Shown: positions 1 through 11,760 of the stretch, one piece after another
Layout: every line of letters starts with the position of its first letter
How positions within the stretch are numbered: position 1 is the first letter of the stretch
Assembly (NCBI GenBank): GCA_039619475.1
Contig: CM077115.1
Location: 295,555,756-295,619,755 of the forward strand
DNA from: Icerya purchasi
Taxonomy: Eukaryota; Arthropoda; Insecta; Hemiptera; Monophlebidae
Direction: 5' to 3'
DNA: 64,000 nucleotides
Program-made: the position numbers and the translations under genes
The notes under the pieces: generated by a model
The model's input: the letters and a program-made list of their open reading frames with translations, nothing else
Databases searched by the model: none
Told to the model about the DNA's origin: nothing

Positions 1-204
1 TTGTATGAATTTTACCTACGCATTTTAATAATTAATATTTAATACTATTATTTATTTTATTTATTATATTTACAAGTCGCTTTTGGACTACAAGGTCATT
101 AGCGACTACGGTTTTACAGATAATTATAAAATTTTATATTGAATATTTGAAAATGAGCGGAACAAAAAAAAAAAAAATCAAAAAATTAGCTGAAGGCTGG
201 GGAA

Positions 205-565
205 GTTAGATCAGTTGGAATACAGAGATGTCTTTGAGGAAGGCTACGATTTTTTTACACTTCTCGGCGTCCGAAAACATCTCTGGAAGGCCGTTGGTAA
301 TACCCGCTTGTTGTCTGGCCTGCTGGTAGTGATTATACTCGATCAAAAGATGCCTCACCGAGATATAGGCATGTTGCAGCGTTGACACAGGTTGGGCGGT
401 TTTTTAGATATGAGGAACGAATGGGTCAAGTTTGTGTGTCCAATGCGGATACGAGTTAGGGCACACTGCTCGTGTCTACTGAGAGTTGGCATGTTTTCGT
501 AGGTATCTTTTCTAAACTCGTGGAGTTTGCTCGGCGTTTGGAGCCAAAGGGTGTTCCAATTTTCT
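205..565 (-). pseudogene. Decayed non-LTR retrotransposon pol C-terminus
   Basis: Reading the minus strand from about 565 gives residues typical of the end of a non-LTR pol protein: a TRIRIGHTNLTHSFLIS block, then PPNLCQRCNMPIS, then VRHLLIEYNHYQQARQQ, ending at a stop near 206. The CxxC followed by H and a variable tail is the cysteine/histidine segment that follows RNase H in many insect elements. The two halves are in different frames, so there is at least one frameshift near 375-385. RT and RNase H domains are absent, and no target duplication or poly(A) tail could be identified. The piece is a dead fragment. The clade (I/Vingi or RNase-H-bearing jockey-like) is not settled. Confidence 0.65.
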
Positions 566-1255
566 AGTAAAACTATTAATGTTCCTTTTTTATTCTATTT
601 TAAATGTAATTATCATCGATCTTTGCCGTTTTTATTTATTTTTAATTTTTATTTTGCAATTTTAATTAAAAATAGTTCAATGAGAAATATATATATATGT
701 ATATACTTTTTTTACTTCCCCATGGGGGTGGGACAAAGAATTCGGATCGGATTACTAACAAAAATAAAAAAACAATGAAGTCTAATAAAAACACTACCTC
801 TTTCTTACTATTTCTAAACTACCATTTTAGTTAGAATTTTATAATTTCGTTTTATTTTTCAACCCTAAAAATAAACCTAAATTTAAATTAAAAATTGCAA
901 TAACTATATGTATTTTTAAAACATTTTTAAATTTCTAAAAAGATGTGGTCGTTATTTGATTTTCTTTATGAAATAAGGGGTATTTCTCAAATCTATCGCT
1001 TACCGTAGAAGATTTTACGTAATTATATAATCCTCCCAACCCCAAATGTCTTTCTGGATCCGCCCCTGTAATTTATCGTACATACCAAATAAAAGAAGAT
1101 CGAGCCTATTATATAGCGATTAAAAATATTCATTATATAACAACGCGCTCAATGAAGAAATTGAAAAGACTCTAAAGAAATGTTATCAACGTAAGAAAAC
1201 CGAAAACCACACAGTCACTACCAACCTTTTTTTACAGATTTGGGAACTCCTACAG
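566..1255. other. AT-rich stretch with one hAT-like terminal motif
   Basis: No gene is visible; short open frames here have no recognisable motif. At 1054-1068 the sequence CTGGATCCGCCCCTG reads on the other strand as CAGGGGCGGATCCAG, the style of end seen on many insect hAT-type elements. A partly matching GGGGGTGGGA stretch lies near 723, but the outer left end is missing or replaced by a TATA microsatellite (689-704). A truncated MITE is possible but not shown. Confidence 0.3.
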
Positions 1256-2508
1256 GTACAGGGGTGTAGCGTCAATGGAAGCGCTGGAAGCGCCGCTTCC
1301 TCTAACAAATCAGTACGAAATTTTTTTTTTGAGAATATCCGCGAAAAGAATACGAGCCTTCGAAAGAAAATGAAGTAACTTGTTGAATTTAAGCGCCAAA
1401 AGGTTAAAAATTACTAGAAAAAAAGGAGCACTAGATGAAAGATACAAGAGCGAGTGACAGAAACAATACATATTCACTATTTCACGTTACTATTGCCTAG
1501 AGTTGTTTCCGAACGATCTGCTGCGTACCGACGAAAGAGAAAGGTTGCGCACGCATATTCGAATGCGCCAGGTTGTGTCACTTCAAGATCACATCATTTT
1601 CGCGAATTTTTATCCGTGCGATTCCGGAGTAATTTGTGTCGAGAGTGAAGAAAAAATGCGCGCGTATGTTCAGTCTGGAAGCGCTGAGTCAAATCGCTTT
1701 ACCAGCACATACAACGATCAACAGCGCGATTTTTATGCATGTCAGTGTACGTATGAGCATAGGGTAGTGCGGTATTTGCAGTACATTATCTTTGGATCGT
1801 TTTTTATATGCCTTCCTTTACTAACAGCGGAACTGGAAGCGATGGTCATCGGTAGCGCTTTTGCCGCTTTTCAGTCCGCAATATTACTACAGTGCAAGCT
1901 ATAACTTCTCTATGTATGTAAAGTATTTAACCGCCATTTTCAAACAAATTTATGCGCAACAATGCCGAATGATTATTGTGAGAAGATAAAAAATTGTTCT
2001 GTTGGGCTTGCCTTTTATTTAAGCAGGAAAAAAAAAATGTATGGAATGCAAATGGCTTTGACTTGGATCAGCTTTTGGGGAATACAGAAAGCTATCACGA
2101 AAAAGCGAACAAATATGTCTCATAGTAGTGGTTTAATGATGTAACAAAAATTAAAATTTTTAAATTTCTTAAATACAAACAATATTTTAAATTCTCAATA
2201 AAATTTTCTGAAAGAAGACTTTTTTAAAACAGAATTACGGAAACTTTTTCGATCCTGCAAGTTTGAAAAGTGTACTTTCAAGATTCTAACATATATATGT
2301 ATGTGTGTATATATATATATCATCATCATCTAGCTCACTCGAAATTCCGAGTATGAGTTATCTTCTAATTCGGAGGAGAATTAGAGGATAAGATAGCCGC
2401 GCAATGGATAAGCACGTAAGCAGGAGTGCAACCTGGCTTCCGTGCTGCCGACAACGTGAGAAAGGTACCAATGGCGAGGCGAACCAAGACGACTGGCCTT
2501 TACTCATA
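1256..2508. other. Non-coding stretch with GC-richer subrepeats
   Basis: The interval begins with CAGGGGTGTAGCGTC at 1259, resembling an hAT-type end. It is followed at about 1277-1302 by repeated GGAAGCGC units, including the near-palindrome GGAAGCGCCGCTTCC. A 133-residue open frame at 1503-1904 has no recognisable domain. A short hairpin (TCTAATTC / GAATTAGA) lies near 2364-2386 beside a TATA microsatellite at 2292-2320. This may be the 5' part of the hAT copy whose transposase end follows, but the right terminus and an 8-bp duplication were not found. Confidence 0.3.
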
Positions 2509-2804
2509 TATAAAGACACTGCGGTCAGATGTTTTTCCAAAAGTGTGTACAAGCTTTCTCATTTGATAACCACAATTCCGACAACCACTTCACCACCTGC
2601 AGAAAGATTGTTCTCAGAAGTGAAACGAATAAAAACGTTTTTAAGAAATACACAAGGTCGTCGGGAGTGACTATCTCCATTAGCTTTCTTTAGTATTGAA
2701 AAAGAATTATTGTCAAACCTTAGGGAAACCACCATCTTTTTGTGATAATGTAACAGACACTTTCGCAAACAAGAACCGGAAAATTGAATTAATTTACAAA
2801 AAAA
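2509..2804 (+). pseudogene. hAT transposase C-terminal (dimerisation) remnant
   Basis: The translation reads LSHLITTIPTTTSPPAERLF and continues SEVKRIKTFLRNT. After an in-frame TGA at 2668-2670 it goes on as LSPLAFFSIEKELLSNL and, near 2756-2804, DTFANKNRKIELIYK. This is the pattern of the hAT C-terminal dimerisation region (T-P-x-T-x-S-x-E-R-x-F-S, then L-x-x-L-x-x-L-S-I-E), as in ZMYM1-like/TTF-finger hAT proteins. The zinc finger and DDE catalytic core are not found, so this is a broken copy. The stop and a later frame break show it is not functional. Confidence 0.65.
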
Positions 2805-4639
2805 TGAGACATTTCATTGCTCTTAATTAATTTGTATTTCTGTTCCGTATTTAACCGAATTTTACGCCTGTTTACTTTTATATAAAAAAGATATTTGATT
2901 AGGGCGCTTTCTCAGTTCTGAAATTCACTGTACAGGTAACAATAAAGAAATTTATAATGCGGAGTATTTACTAAATTATAAATAAAAATCGAACCCCTAT
3001 AAGAAGAATAATGGAATAAAGTGAAAAATGTTAATATAATCTTTTGCTAGAGAACCTCATGAAACTAAAAGTTGTCGGAAACCAATTGATGCACTATCAA
3101 AGCGCATCTACGGCGACGAGGATAGTCATCCGGTAACTTAAAAATGAAAAAAAAAAAAAAAATGCACCATATTTAAAGAATTTCTAAGAATAAGAAATAA
3201 ACTCGTGACAATAATTGATAATTTAACGAATAAAAACGCACTGAGCCGACACAGATTTTCCCGTATGCGTTAATTAACTGAAACTAACGCAATCTAATGC
3301 CGCAAATAACTCACTCTAATTTACTACAAAAAGAAAACATACTCGAAACAGTGTAATATTAATAATAGTAGTAATGAAAGTATCAATAATGTTAACAGCG
3401 AATTTTCATTCGAATTCAAAAATACGTTTAATCAAATGATACAGCGAAACAGCATATCGATATGTGTTACCGACCGTACGGAAAATAAGTTACTTCTTAA
3501 ATAAACTCATTTCGAAAAATACGAGTAACTTTACTAAACTAAACTATTCTTTACAAACAACGAAAGTGGGCATTATTGTTGTCAGAAAACCACTTCAAAA
3601 TAACGATAATTATATTAAAATACCACGCTATGTTATTTATACACTACTTCACACCTGAATGGAAAAAAAACAGCAGTGATTTTTAAAGCAACAATAAAAC
3701 ATTACAAGATGTGAACATTTTCTAAGCAATAGTTTTACGGACTACTAGAGTAAAGAAACGAAAACTTCAATTGGAGCGCTATCATCGGTTAGCCACCGAA
3801 ACGCAGTATAAAGCAAGAATACATCAAAAATTTTAATAGTAAATTTATATCTAATGGCGACTTCGATGTTAAACATGCATCGTTTGGACCTAGTCTTATA
3901 ACTCCGAGAGGAAGACAATTATAACAAGTATGACTTCAAAAGAATAAATAACTTATCCGATGGACAGATAAACAGAAATGTCCGCTGATTTACCAGATTT
4001 TTTTTGTTATTAATAAGGTTAACACTGATCACACTTTAGTTAAGTTTTCCAACCGCAAATCACTCGCTAAAATACCATCAGTACCCCTGTAATTTTTAGA
4101 AGATCTGTATTTCAAGGGGGGGGGGGGGGGGGTCGAAATTAGTATCCTTTGAAAATCGCGCTAAAAATGAAAAAAACACCGAAGCTAAGAAAATCTTACA
4201 AAATGTAATCAATTATTTAACAACCTTAAAAAAACGTTCGGGAAAAAAATAAATAATCAGCCAAAAGTACTAAGAAATATGGCACGGAAAAAGAAAAAAA
4301 AACGATTAAGTAAACTTTGAGCAATTAAGCATCGATAAACAAGACCATTTTAAATCGAATATCTGAAAAGCTTTAAATAAAAGAAAAAACGCAAGTTTCT
4401 AAGATTGTATGGTCCACTTGACATTATACAGATTATTGCCTACGGTAAAAACACTCTAACGAGATTACGTCCCTCATCATACATCTCTGCGAATGGGAAA
4501 CAAACAATCGGGGGCCAGTAACGATGATGAAATATGTTAGCTAAATAGTATCTTTATCGGTAATTTTTCAACGGGATATTGCGCCAAAGAATAAAGAAGA
4601 AGACTTTTATAACCAGTTACAAACACCGTTCGAAATGTC
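2805..4639. other. No recognisable gene; contains a 17-G run
   Basis: AT-rich sequence without a supported coding region. The only striking feature is an uninterrupted run of 17 guanines at 4116-4132. The stretch from about 4450 onward may be the 5' part of the jockey-like remnant that follows, but its translation is too decayed to claim. Confidence 0.5.
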
Positions 4640-5740
4640 CCTCCCGCTTACTATGAAAGCAAATACATATATACAAAAACGCCTTTATCCGAAAAAATCA
4701 CATGATTTAATCGCGATAAACATATTTAAAAAACTGCCGAAAAAAACAATGGAGGAGGTTTGCATCGATAACAACGGTACAAAAACCAGGAAAACCGCAG
4801 AAAGACGTATACAGGCACTCGCATAAGTTAATTGCAATTTTGTCGAAATTGTTTTCAAAAAGCTTTTCTTAAAAAGACTAAAACCTGTTCCGGATGAATA
4901 TAAAATAATTCTCGATTGACAGTTCGGCTTTGGTGCTACTTCAACTTCAAAATTGGAATTGCACCACGGTATTTCTAGACAAAGCGTTCGATAAGGCATG
5001 ACATACAGAGCCACTCCATAAACTGAAACAAAGATTACCTCATTAATATTGTACGCTGCCAGGCTGCCTCATAACTGGCAAATAATGGACCACGTGTGGA
5101 AATATACACTCGCATGTATGGTATGTACGAAGACGTTCAGTATACTAGACCCGCACTTATATCAGGTATGTCCAATTTCCGCAATAACATCAATAGAAAA
5201 ACAGCCACGTTCATGCGTGATACAGCTGTATTATCGATTTATCTTGAGCATCGTTAGGATCATTAGGAGTGAAATAAGTTAAAATCAGTTCAAATTTCGT
5301 TTACACCGAATAAAGGAGCCAACAAACGAACATGCCTCAATGCATTTCTGCCACAAGGTAAAATATCTAGGGTTACATTTAGACAAATTTGGAAGGATCG
5401 TATAAAAAAAAGGAAGCGACTTGATACTAAACAACTTTGAAAAATGAACTGACTGTTGAACAAATATTCAACGGTATCAATGGAAAATAAAAGACTATGA
5501 CATAACGCAATATTAAAACCTAAATGAATCGTACAGTATCCAGATCTGGGGAACATCTATCGACTCCGATATTAAAATTATCCATAGATTCTAGGCAAAG
5601 GTCTTGCGAAATTATCAGAACACCTTAGTATAATCACGACATACCAGTAAAGACCTTTAAACACCTAGGATAAAAAAAAAAAGGTATCAGATACTCTATT
5701 GTAAAACATAATAAAACAAGAAAAAGAAACAATCTAAGAA
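4640..5740 (+). pseudogene. Heavily mutated jockey-like reverse transcriptase
   Basis: Order and spacing match a jockey-type RT read on the + strand with many stops and frameshifts. Near 4683-4760 there is LYPKKSHDLI..IFKKLPKK. Near 4857-4925 there is KLFLKRLKPVPDEYKII followed by FGF. Near 4964-5010 there is TVFLDKAFDKA and HTEPLHKLKQRLPH. Near 5200-5235 there is TATFMRDTAVLSIYLEHR, where the catalytic FADD has become FMRD. Near 5346-5380 there is VKYLGLHLDK, then NKRL and AILKP. The retrotransposition enzyme is clearly dead. It ends just before the CCCGG-rich repeat at about 5917. No tail or target duplication was identified. Confidence 0.7.
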
Positions 5741-5916
5741 CATGTTCGATAGGGACGCTGAAAAGATATTGCCAAATCGAATTGCATCGTATTCTTTATA
5801 AAAATACAACAGCTACGGAGTAGCCCCCTTCTATAACACATACATGCGAGCAGTGCTGCTTATATTGTCTCATTAAGACAGATTCCCAGCAGAAAAAGAA
5901 GAAGCAAAACATGGTA

Positions 5917-6250
5917 GCCACTTAAATACTCAAATATAATTTTTAAATTCCCGGTTTACTCCCTCGGCTTTCCCGGTTCAAATCTCCTCCCAATTTCCTG
6001 ATTACTAGAATTGAACAAAAAGAAGAGTGAAATTTGTCTGCTACTATTGGTAATATTTGACAGCCGCGGCACATTTGATGTGAATAAAACAGAACTTCGT
6101 AATTTAGAGTAAAGCATATTAAAAAGATGCATATTATTCACTTTTCACTTTAAATGATTTTTTCTTTCTAAAAAAATCGTTGTTTTTGGCTATTTTTACT
6201 TTTTATTTCCGGTTTTCCCAATTTCCCGATTAAGTGGCCAGCCTGGAAAA
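5917..6250 (+). repeat. Dispersed CCCGG-rich repeat, copy 1 (MITE-like)
   Basis: This is a roughly 330-bp unit with CCCGGTTT/TTTCCCGG stretches near both ends and the core GTTTTTGGCTATTTTTACTT at 6182-6201. The ends are inverted: GCCACTTAA near 5916-5924 and TTAAGTGGC near 6230-6240. Related sequence occurs in the same orientation at about 57452-57567 and 61570-61880. The three copies share the ACTAGAA...ACAAAAAGAAGA block and/or the GTTTTTGGCTATTTTTAC core. It has no coding capacity. A non-autonomous DNA element is the likeliest reading, but its family is not identified. Confidence 0.55.
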
Positions 6251-9200
6251 ATTAGATTCGGGACACCACGTTATTAGGATATCACCGTCGACAAGCGCCT
6301 TGATGAAGTGGATAATTCTACAGGTATCGTGTTTGTTAGCTAGCACCTAATAATGTTTTTCCTGGTTATATTAATTACAACGTAATTCTTAGGCTACCCC
6401 CCATCAGAAAAAATGTCCCAATTTTATGTAACGTTTGTTATATTTTATAGAATTTTTGTTATTATTATTTTAAAAATGTCACAATTTTATGTAACAAAAT
6501 ATGTAACGAAAAATGTAACGAAAAAATGTCTTAATTATATATAATGAAAGTTAAATGTTTTAGGATAGGACTTTTGTGGTTATGTTATTTTTTTTTTTTT
6601 TGTGTTGATGCCAGTAAGGATTACGTTGTAAATTTTGATCATTTTATACAAAGTATAGAAGAGAAAGAGACAGAGAAATGAAAGCAAGAGGGGTCAAGGG
6701 GCACAGCCTCTTGCGAAGCCAAAATGGCCGAGTTATATATATACATATATATAAAAATCATTTAACCAGCGTTGACTTGCTGCGGCAGCCGTATAATGAA
6801 ATGGATGATTCTATAGGTCCAATTGCCGCTTCCTGTCGTTTTTTTTTTTTCAAACATATTCGAATCTCATGTCTCTGTGAAAAAAATTTCATCTTAAATT
6901 TTGGTATCAGGTATACTACATATTTTATCTATCTCTTCAAAAGCTTTCTATTTAATTTACCCCTAAGTTTCTGTTGTAATTTCGATTATTCTTCTGGTTT
7001 TAACCACTTTTTTGTTATCTCTCTCTCTCTCTCGTATTTCCTGCCCTCGTTTCCTCTACAAATTGTCCTAGCAGCGGTATCTGCAATGCTGATTATATCA
7101 TCTTCGAACATTCATCACTATTCCCTCGTGCGTTGAGTTCTATATTCTCATGCGCTAAAACGTAAGCTCCTCAATTCTTATTGCACATCTTATATTCTCT
7201 CTTTCTTCATTGTTCTAGCCATTTGTGCCATTTGTTTCTCCTTTGTATATTGCCAATATCTAACACCGAATCAAAATATAACTGCCGGCTCTTTCTCTTC
7301 TTTTTACTTCTGGGTGCAGCTGTCTTACTAACTTGTCCAAAACGTGTAGAGTTTTATCCTTTATAAAGATATTATCAAAGGTAACCGAATTAGCCAGAGA
7401 CTTTAATTTACTAAAAGTAACCATCAAAATTAGACGAAAAAGTCCAACAAATAAAGCGAAGCCGCAAGCATTTTTTTTCAGGATTGCATCATACACAAAA
7501 AAGGGAACTGCTAAGGACGCCTATGTCTTCGAGGCAGTAAGTCCCGACTAATAGTAGAGCAATCGTTTAACAACTAATAATTAGAAACAGGTAAAAAATA
7601 GCGTTGGCTATCAGCGAGTTTCATCTGAAATAATTATCGCACTGATAATAGCTAAAAAAAAAATACACACAGAAGCTGCATGAAAAAAGTGATGTTTATC
7701 AAAATTCCCAAGGTTAATTCCATGTGCATTCCTAATTCTAAGCAACTTAGACGGACCGTGTTATAAATTCTTTTTTTTTTCCCCAATAAACAACATGTAA
7801 AAATGATAACATACATACATTGTTCTATATTTGATCAAAGTCAAGATTTGTTTTTGAACTGTGTAAAAAGCATCCGCTCAAACGTTATACTGGTAAAATT
7901 GTAAAAATTCAACGTAGAGCTTCTATGTCGCAATTCCATTAACCGTAGCCAAGAGCCCCCGCGTTTTCCTTTGCAGTCAGCACAACGTGAAATGTGTTTT
8001 TTCAACTTCGCAGCGAGCTCGCTGGGCAAGAAACGTAATATTTCTGATATTCGATAATGTGATGGTCAACTATGATTACTTTTTGTTTACAAAAATTACA
8101 AAAACTTGTAATATGGGGGGACTATCTTAATTTCTCACACATTTTTAAAAGGAGTAAATTAAAAAAAGAAATGAATTCCTCGAGTTCATGCGTGATACTA
8201 ATAACTTTGATCACGATTTCGATTATATCGGAAACAATTACACGTCAGCATCGATGATTTTTAAAATAAAAATTACTTCCGTGCTTCTCGCAACGTTTAA
8301 GAGTAACCAATCCTTCGATTTCTATACAATAGCGTTTTTCTAACATACATTTCTCGATGATGAAAATTCTCACAATTTCACCCTTTTTAATTGAGGGAAA
8401 TCTCGTGTGAATTTGAGGTCACAAATTAAGTTCAACGCATATCCACGATTTTCAATTGTTCCTAGTACGAAAAAACTTTCTAGCGCAACTGTGTTTTTGT
8501 TTTTTTTAAAAAAATTACAATACACGTCATTATTAATTAACTAACACTCGCTGCTTTTTTACGTATTGTTTTTTAAAATAAAGTACAACCTCCGCTTGTT
8601 TCGGTATCGTATAAAATCTAGGTAAAGTAAATGTAGGTCGATTTGAATAAATCGATTGCACGAGCTTACATACACTTTTAAGTCGCACACAGTCGCCATG
8701 CCGAATTATTAATCTCATATAGACAACGCAAGACTGGAACAGAAGAGGTCTGACGGTTTTCAGTAATGAAGGAAACAGATTTAATCTGTAGCGCGAAACG
8801 TTTTTCGAAGATTATCGACACCGCATTAAGCAAAGTTCGTTCTGGAATTGGAATTTCCACTACCGTTTGCAGATGAAATCGTTTCGCGAGTAGGCAAGTT
8901 CGCTTTTCACTTGAGTGCGCTGACACGTAAGTTCCGCCTCGAAACACATTTCAAAGTAAATTCTGAGATTCGGCCTATTTTTCCCCCTTCTTTATTAAAA
9001 AATCTCGAAAACATTCTCGATTTTTATTAAAACGAAATAATTTCGATATTTCCTCAATTGAAAATAGAGTTACTTTCACACTCGCCAGAGTTTTTAAATG
9101 TTTTTAATCATCTTCGTCCGATCTCAGCATACCAAGGCATATAAAATACATACGTATAACGATGTATTGGCCGAAATAAAAACTGTTAATTCTCATCTGG

Positions 9201-10511
9201 TCACATTGTTAACAGCAAGAGTTAGTCTAGCAAAAAGTTAACGCCCGAAAGTAGTTTAACATCGGAAGACAATTTACCGCGAAACTCTGCTAATAATACC
9301 ATTGCAGCGACCTTGGTCTCTCGATCTATACAATTTGCTAGTTGGAATTATGGTCAATCGGCGGAGGCCTCCCTAAAATTTTCTCTCATGGCATCGAAAT
9401 CTCCTTCGGAGGTCGTCAGACGATTAAAAAGCGCCTATGCAATAATTAATTCGTATACATATATATATATATATACATATGTTATAAAAACAGTGTGTGG
9501 GGCTAGCGGGATTCGGACGATGAGACCAAGCACGCGTTATTAACAAAATCTCAAATTACACGCACACATGTGTCCAATTGTGAAAAAAAATTCTCTACCG
9601 AATAAGGTCGTTTGTTTCTGTTTTTTCCCTGACTTGCTTTTATCGCGACTAACTGTCGAAGATAGCCTGAAGTAACACATCGAAGTTAGACTCCAGAGGA
9701 CGTCATAGGCTTGAAGAAAAAGCCCTAAACTATAGTAATTTACCGCTGGAAAAAAGCATAATATTTCCTCGAAAAAAAAAAAACAAACAGCAAGACAGAA
9801 AACAGGCAGTGTGCTTAAAGATTCCGTGAAGATTTTTTGTTAGAACATTTAGTGCACTCGTAGGACCTGTTTTATACCCAAAAAAGAATGAAGGCTAACT
9901 TAATGCTATGGTACAGCATCTTAGCCTAACTCTCAACTAAGCTAACGCACCCTTCGTTAACCGTGAAAAACCTCGAAATACCGTAAATTAGGCACGAGCA
10001 TGTGATCGACAGTAGACCTCATTTCTTTCTCACTGTTTTAATAGATAACGCAGCACCCGCATAATGCAATCTTGCGCGGACCTCTCTTCAGCTAACGCAA
10101 CGTTAATCGTTAATAACGCAAAGTTCTACAAAAAAAAAATACAAAACGTAAGGATAGTAGTCTGCAATTTATTGCGGGTTAGTGTAAAAATCTAAAAACA
10201 CACATTATTTTCCCATTTGTTAAATAAAGTTCAATAATTATTATTCGCTCTATGAAAGCTTCATTTAGACGTCCCCGTGATTCGCGGAAGCTATGGAAAC
10301 GCGGCGTCGAAGCATGTAATAATTTGGTATTATTTTATAGAAAATATTTTTTCGATGTGAATTTTACACTTGCTATCGTATAACTGGCGCTACCGTCAAC
10401 TAGGCTCTTGTACGCTTTATCAGTGGTCCCGCGCATAAACAGTCGAAAACTGCTTTCATTCCCATCTACCCCTGATTGAAATCGGGATGTAATATCAATG
10501 ATGAAAAATGG
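6251..10511. other. No recognisable gene
   Basis: This is about 4.2 kb of AT-rich sequence with T runs (6589-6601, 6839-6850), a CT dinucleotide run (7019-7034) and a TATA microsatellite (9457-9480). Open frames such as 6678-7136 and 7333-7551 are low-complexity or lack motifs. A patch at about 9500-9530 (GCTAGCGGGATTCGGAC) faintly resembles a tRNA T-arm on the minus strand but lacks enough of the tRNA fold to call. Confidence 0.5.
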
Positions 10512-10517
10512 CATAGA

Positions 10518-10799
10518 CAAGGGCGTCGCCAGCCGATGAGGCAGGTGCGGGGGCAATATGATAGAAAGAGGATATGAGTTATAGGGAAAATAAAATGTAT
10601 AATTTGTAAAAACTTAATATTTTATTAAATAAGAATTAATTACAACATAATTGTCGTGGGTTTCCGGCAAATTATTCTACTACTTTATTATCAAAAGTCT
10701 TCCAAATTGTCGAATGATTTCGCGCCTATACTAAAGTTTCGAGACTCCAGTGGGGAAGCTGCCCACCTCCGCCCGCCCCTCCTTAGCGGCATCCACGGA
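10518..10799. mobile_element. hAT-like MITE, 282 bp
   Basis: The left end begins after CATAGACA and contains AGGGCGTCGCCAGCC followed by GAGGCAGGTGCGGGGGC. The right end, read on the opposite strand, contains GTGGATGCCGCTAAGGAGG followed by GGCGGGCGGAGG, giving imperfect terminal inverted repeats. Flanks are CATAGA at 10512-10517 and again at 10800-10805; extended to 8 bp, six of eight positions match. The GGGCGTCGCC type of end and the near-8-bp duplication suggest hAT. It has no coding capacity, so it would need a transposase supplied in trans. Confidence 0.55.
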
Positions 10800-10805
10800 C
10801 ATAGA

Positions 10806-11760
10806 TGACGCTTTAGATGATCTCATTCATTAATGATTTCATTGTTAGCGCGTATTATGGATGTCACATTTTTATTTTGCTCGTAATTAATCCAGAATTT
10901 AGTACCGGTTGGCAATATTATAAAGTTTTGTATACATATGTGTGTCTATTTACCTTCAGCAGTGTCGTAAAATAGATTTTTATGTTGTTACGGCTGCAGT
11001 CAAATTTAAAATTAGTACACGAAATATCTAGGGATAGTATGTTGTAAGACGCTAATGCTTGCATAGGGGAGGTTAAACGTGCGTATAATAGAAATGAAAT
11101 GAAAATATTTCTCGCTTAGAAAGTAAATAAAAAACATATTCGTACAAGTTCAGCTCGCACAATTTAAAGCAGCTAGTATTTACAAAATCCAGAGGACGAC
11201 CTAAAATTTAAATCGATGTTTAATTACCCCGACAAAATTAGTGCAAGTCTAAACGATATTTTTTTATGAAATAAAATAAGGAAAACATTTTAAACGGGTG
11301 CTCATGTATTTAAAGTACCTTTTTTTCTTTTTTTTTTTTTTTTTTTTTTTTACATAAAATAATAAGGACGCAAATTTTTTTGTATTAAACGAAGAAGCTA
11401 CTTTTGGCGTTCTATTGGAATTATTCCAGCACATCCGTGTGTCTAATGCTTTGAACTCGATGCTACAAAGTGTCCCGAAATTTTCTCGCCTCTCAACATA
11501 GAATGGTTCTCCCCTTGTACGTATAAATATTTAATAATACTATCAAGGATGGTAATAATTTTCAATTATAAAGACTTACTCTATACCGCGATTGGTTCAA
11601 TGAAAAGGGTGATTTTCTTTAAATTATTAATGTTTTCAAGATTGCAGCGCCATAAACACGGTAATTTTAATCTTTCTCCTCCTCTGTTAAGATTAGTGAA
11701 TAATTTCCGCAGCCCTGTCCTACTGCTATTATTTTCGATAATTGTTCATCGTATTTATAT
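10806..11760. other. No recognisable gene
   Basis: AT-rich interval between two transposon insertions. It includes a long interrupted T tract (about 11320-11350) and no open frame with recognisable domains. Confidence 0.5.

Noticed and set aside
1503..1904. 133-codon open frame
   Set aside because: No domain, composition or splice context; it lies in repeat-rich sequence and is likely chance.
1259..4089. Complete hAT element from CAGGGGTGTAGCG (1259) to ...ACCCCTG (4089)
   Set aside because: The flanking 8-mers TACAGGTA and TAATTTTT do not match, and the ends agree over only about seven bases.
6678..7136. 152-codon open frame, F/S-rich
   Set aside because: Low-complexity translation of T-rich DNA with no recognisable motif.
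9500..9540. T-arm-like GCTAGCGGGATTCGGAC on the minus strand
   Set aside because: The T-loop match is imperfect and no D-arm or acceptor partner was found.
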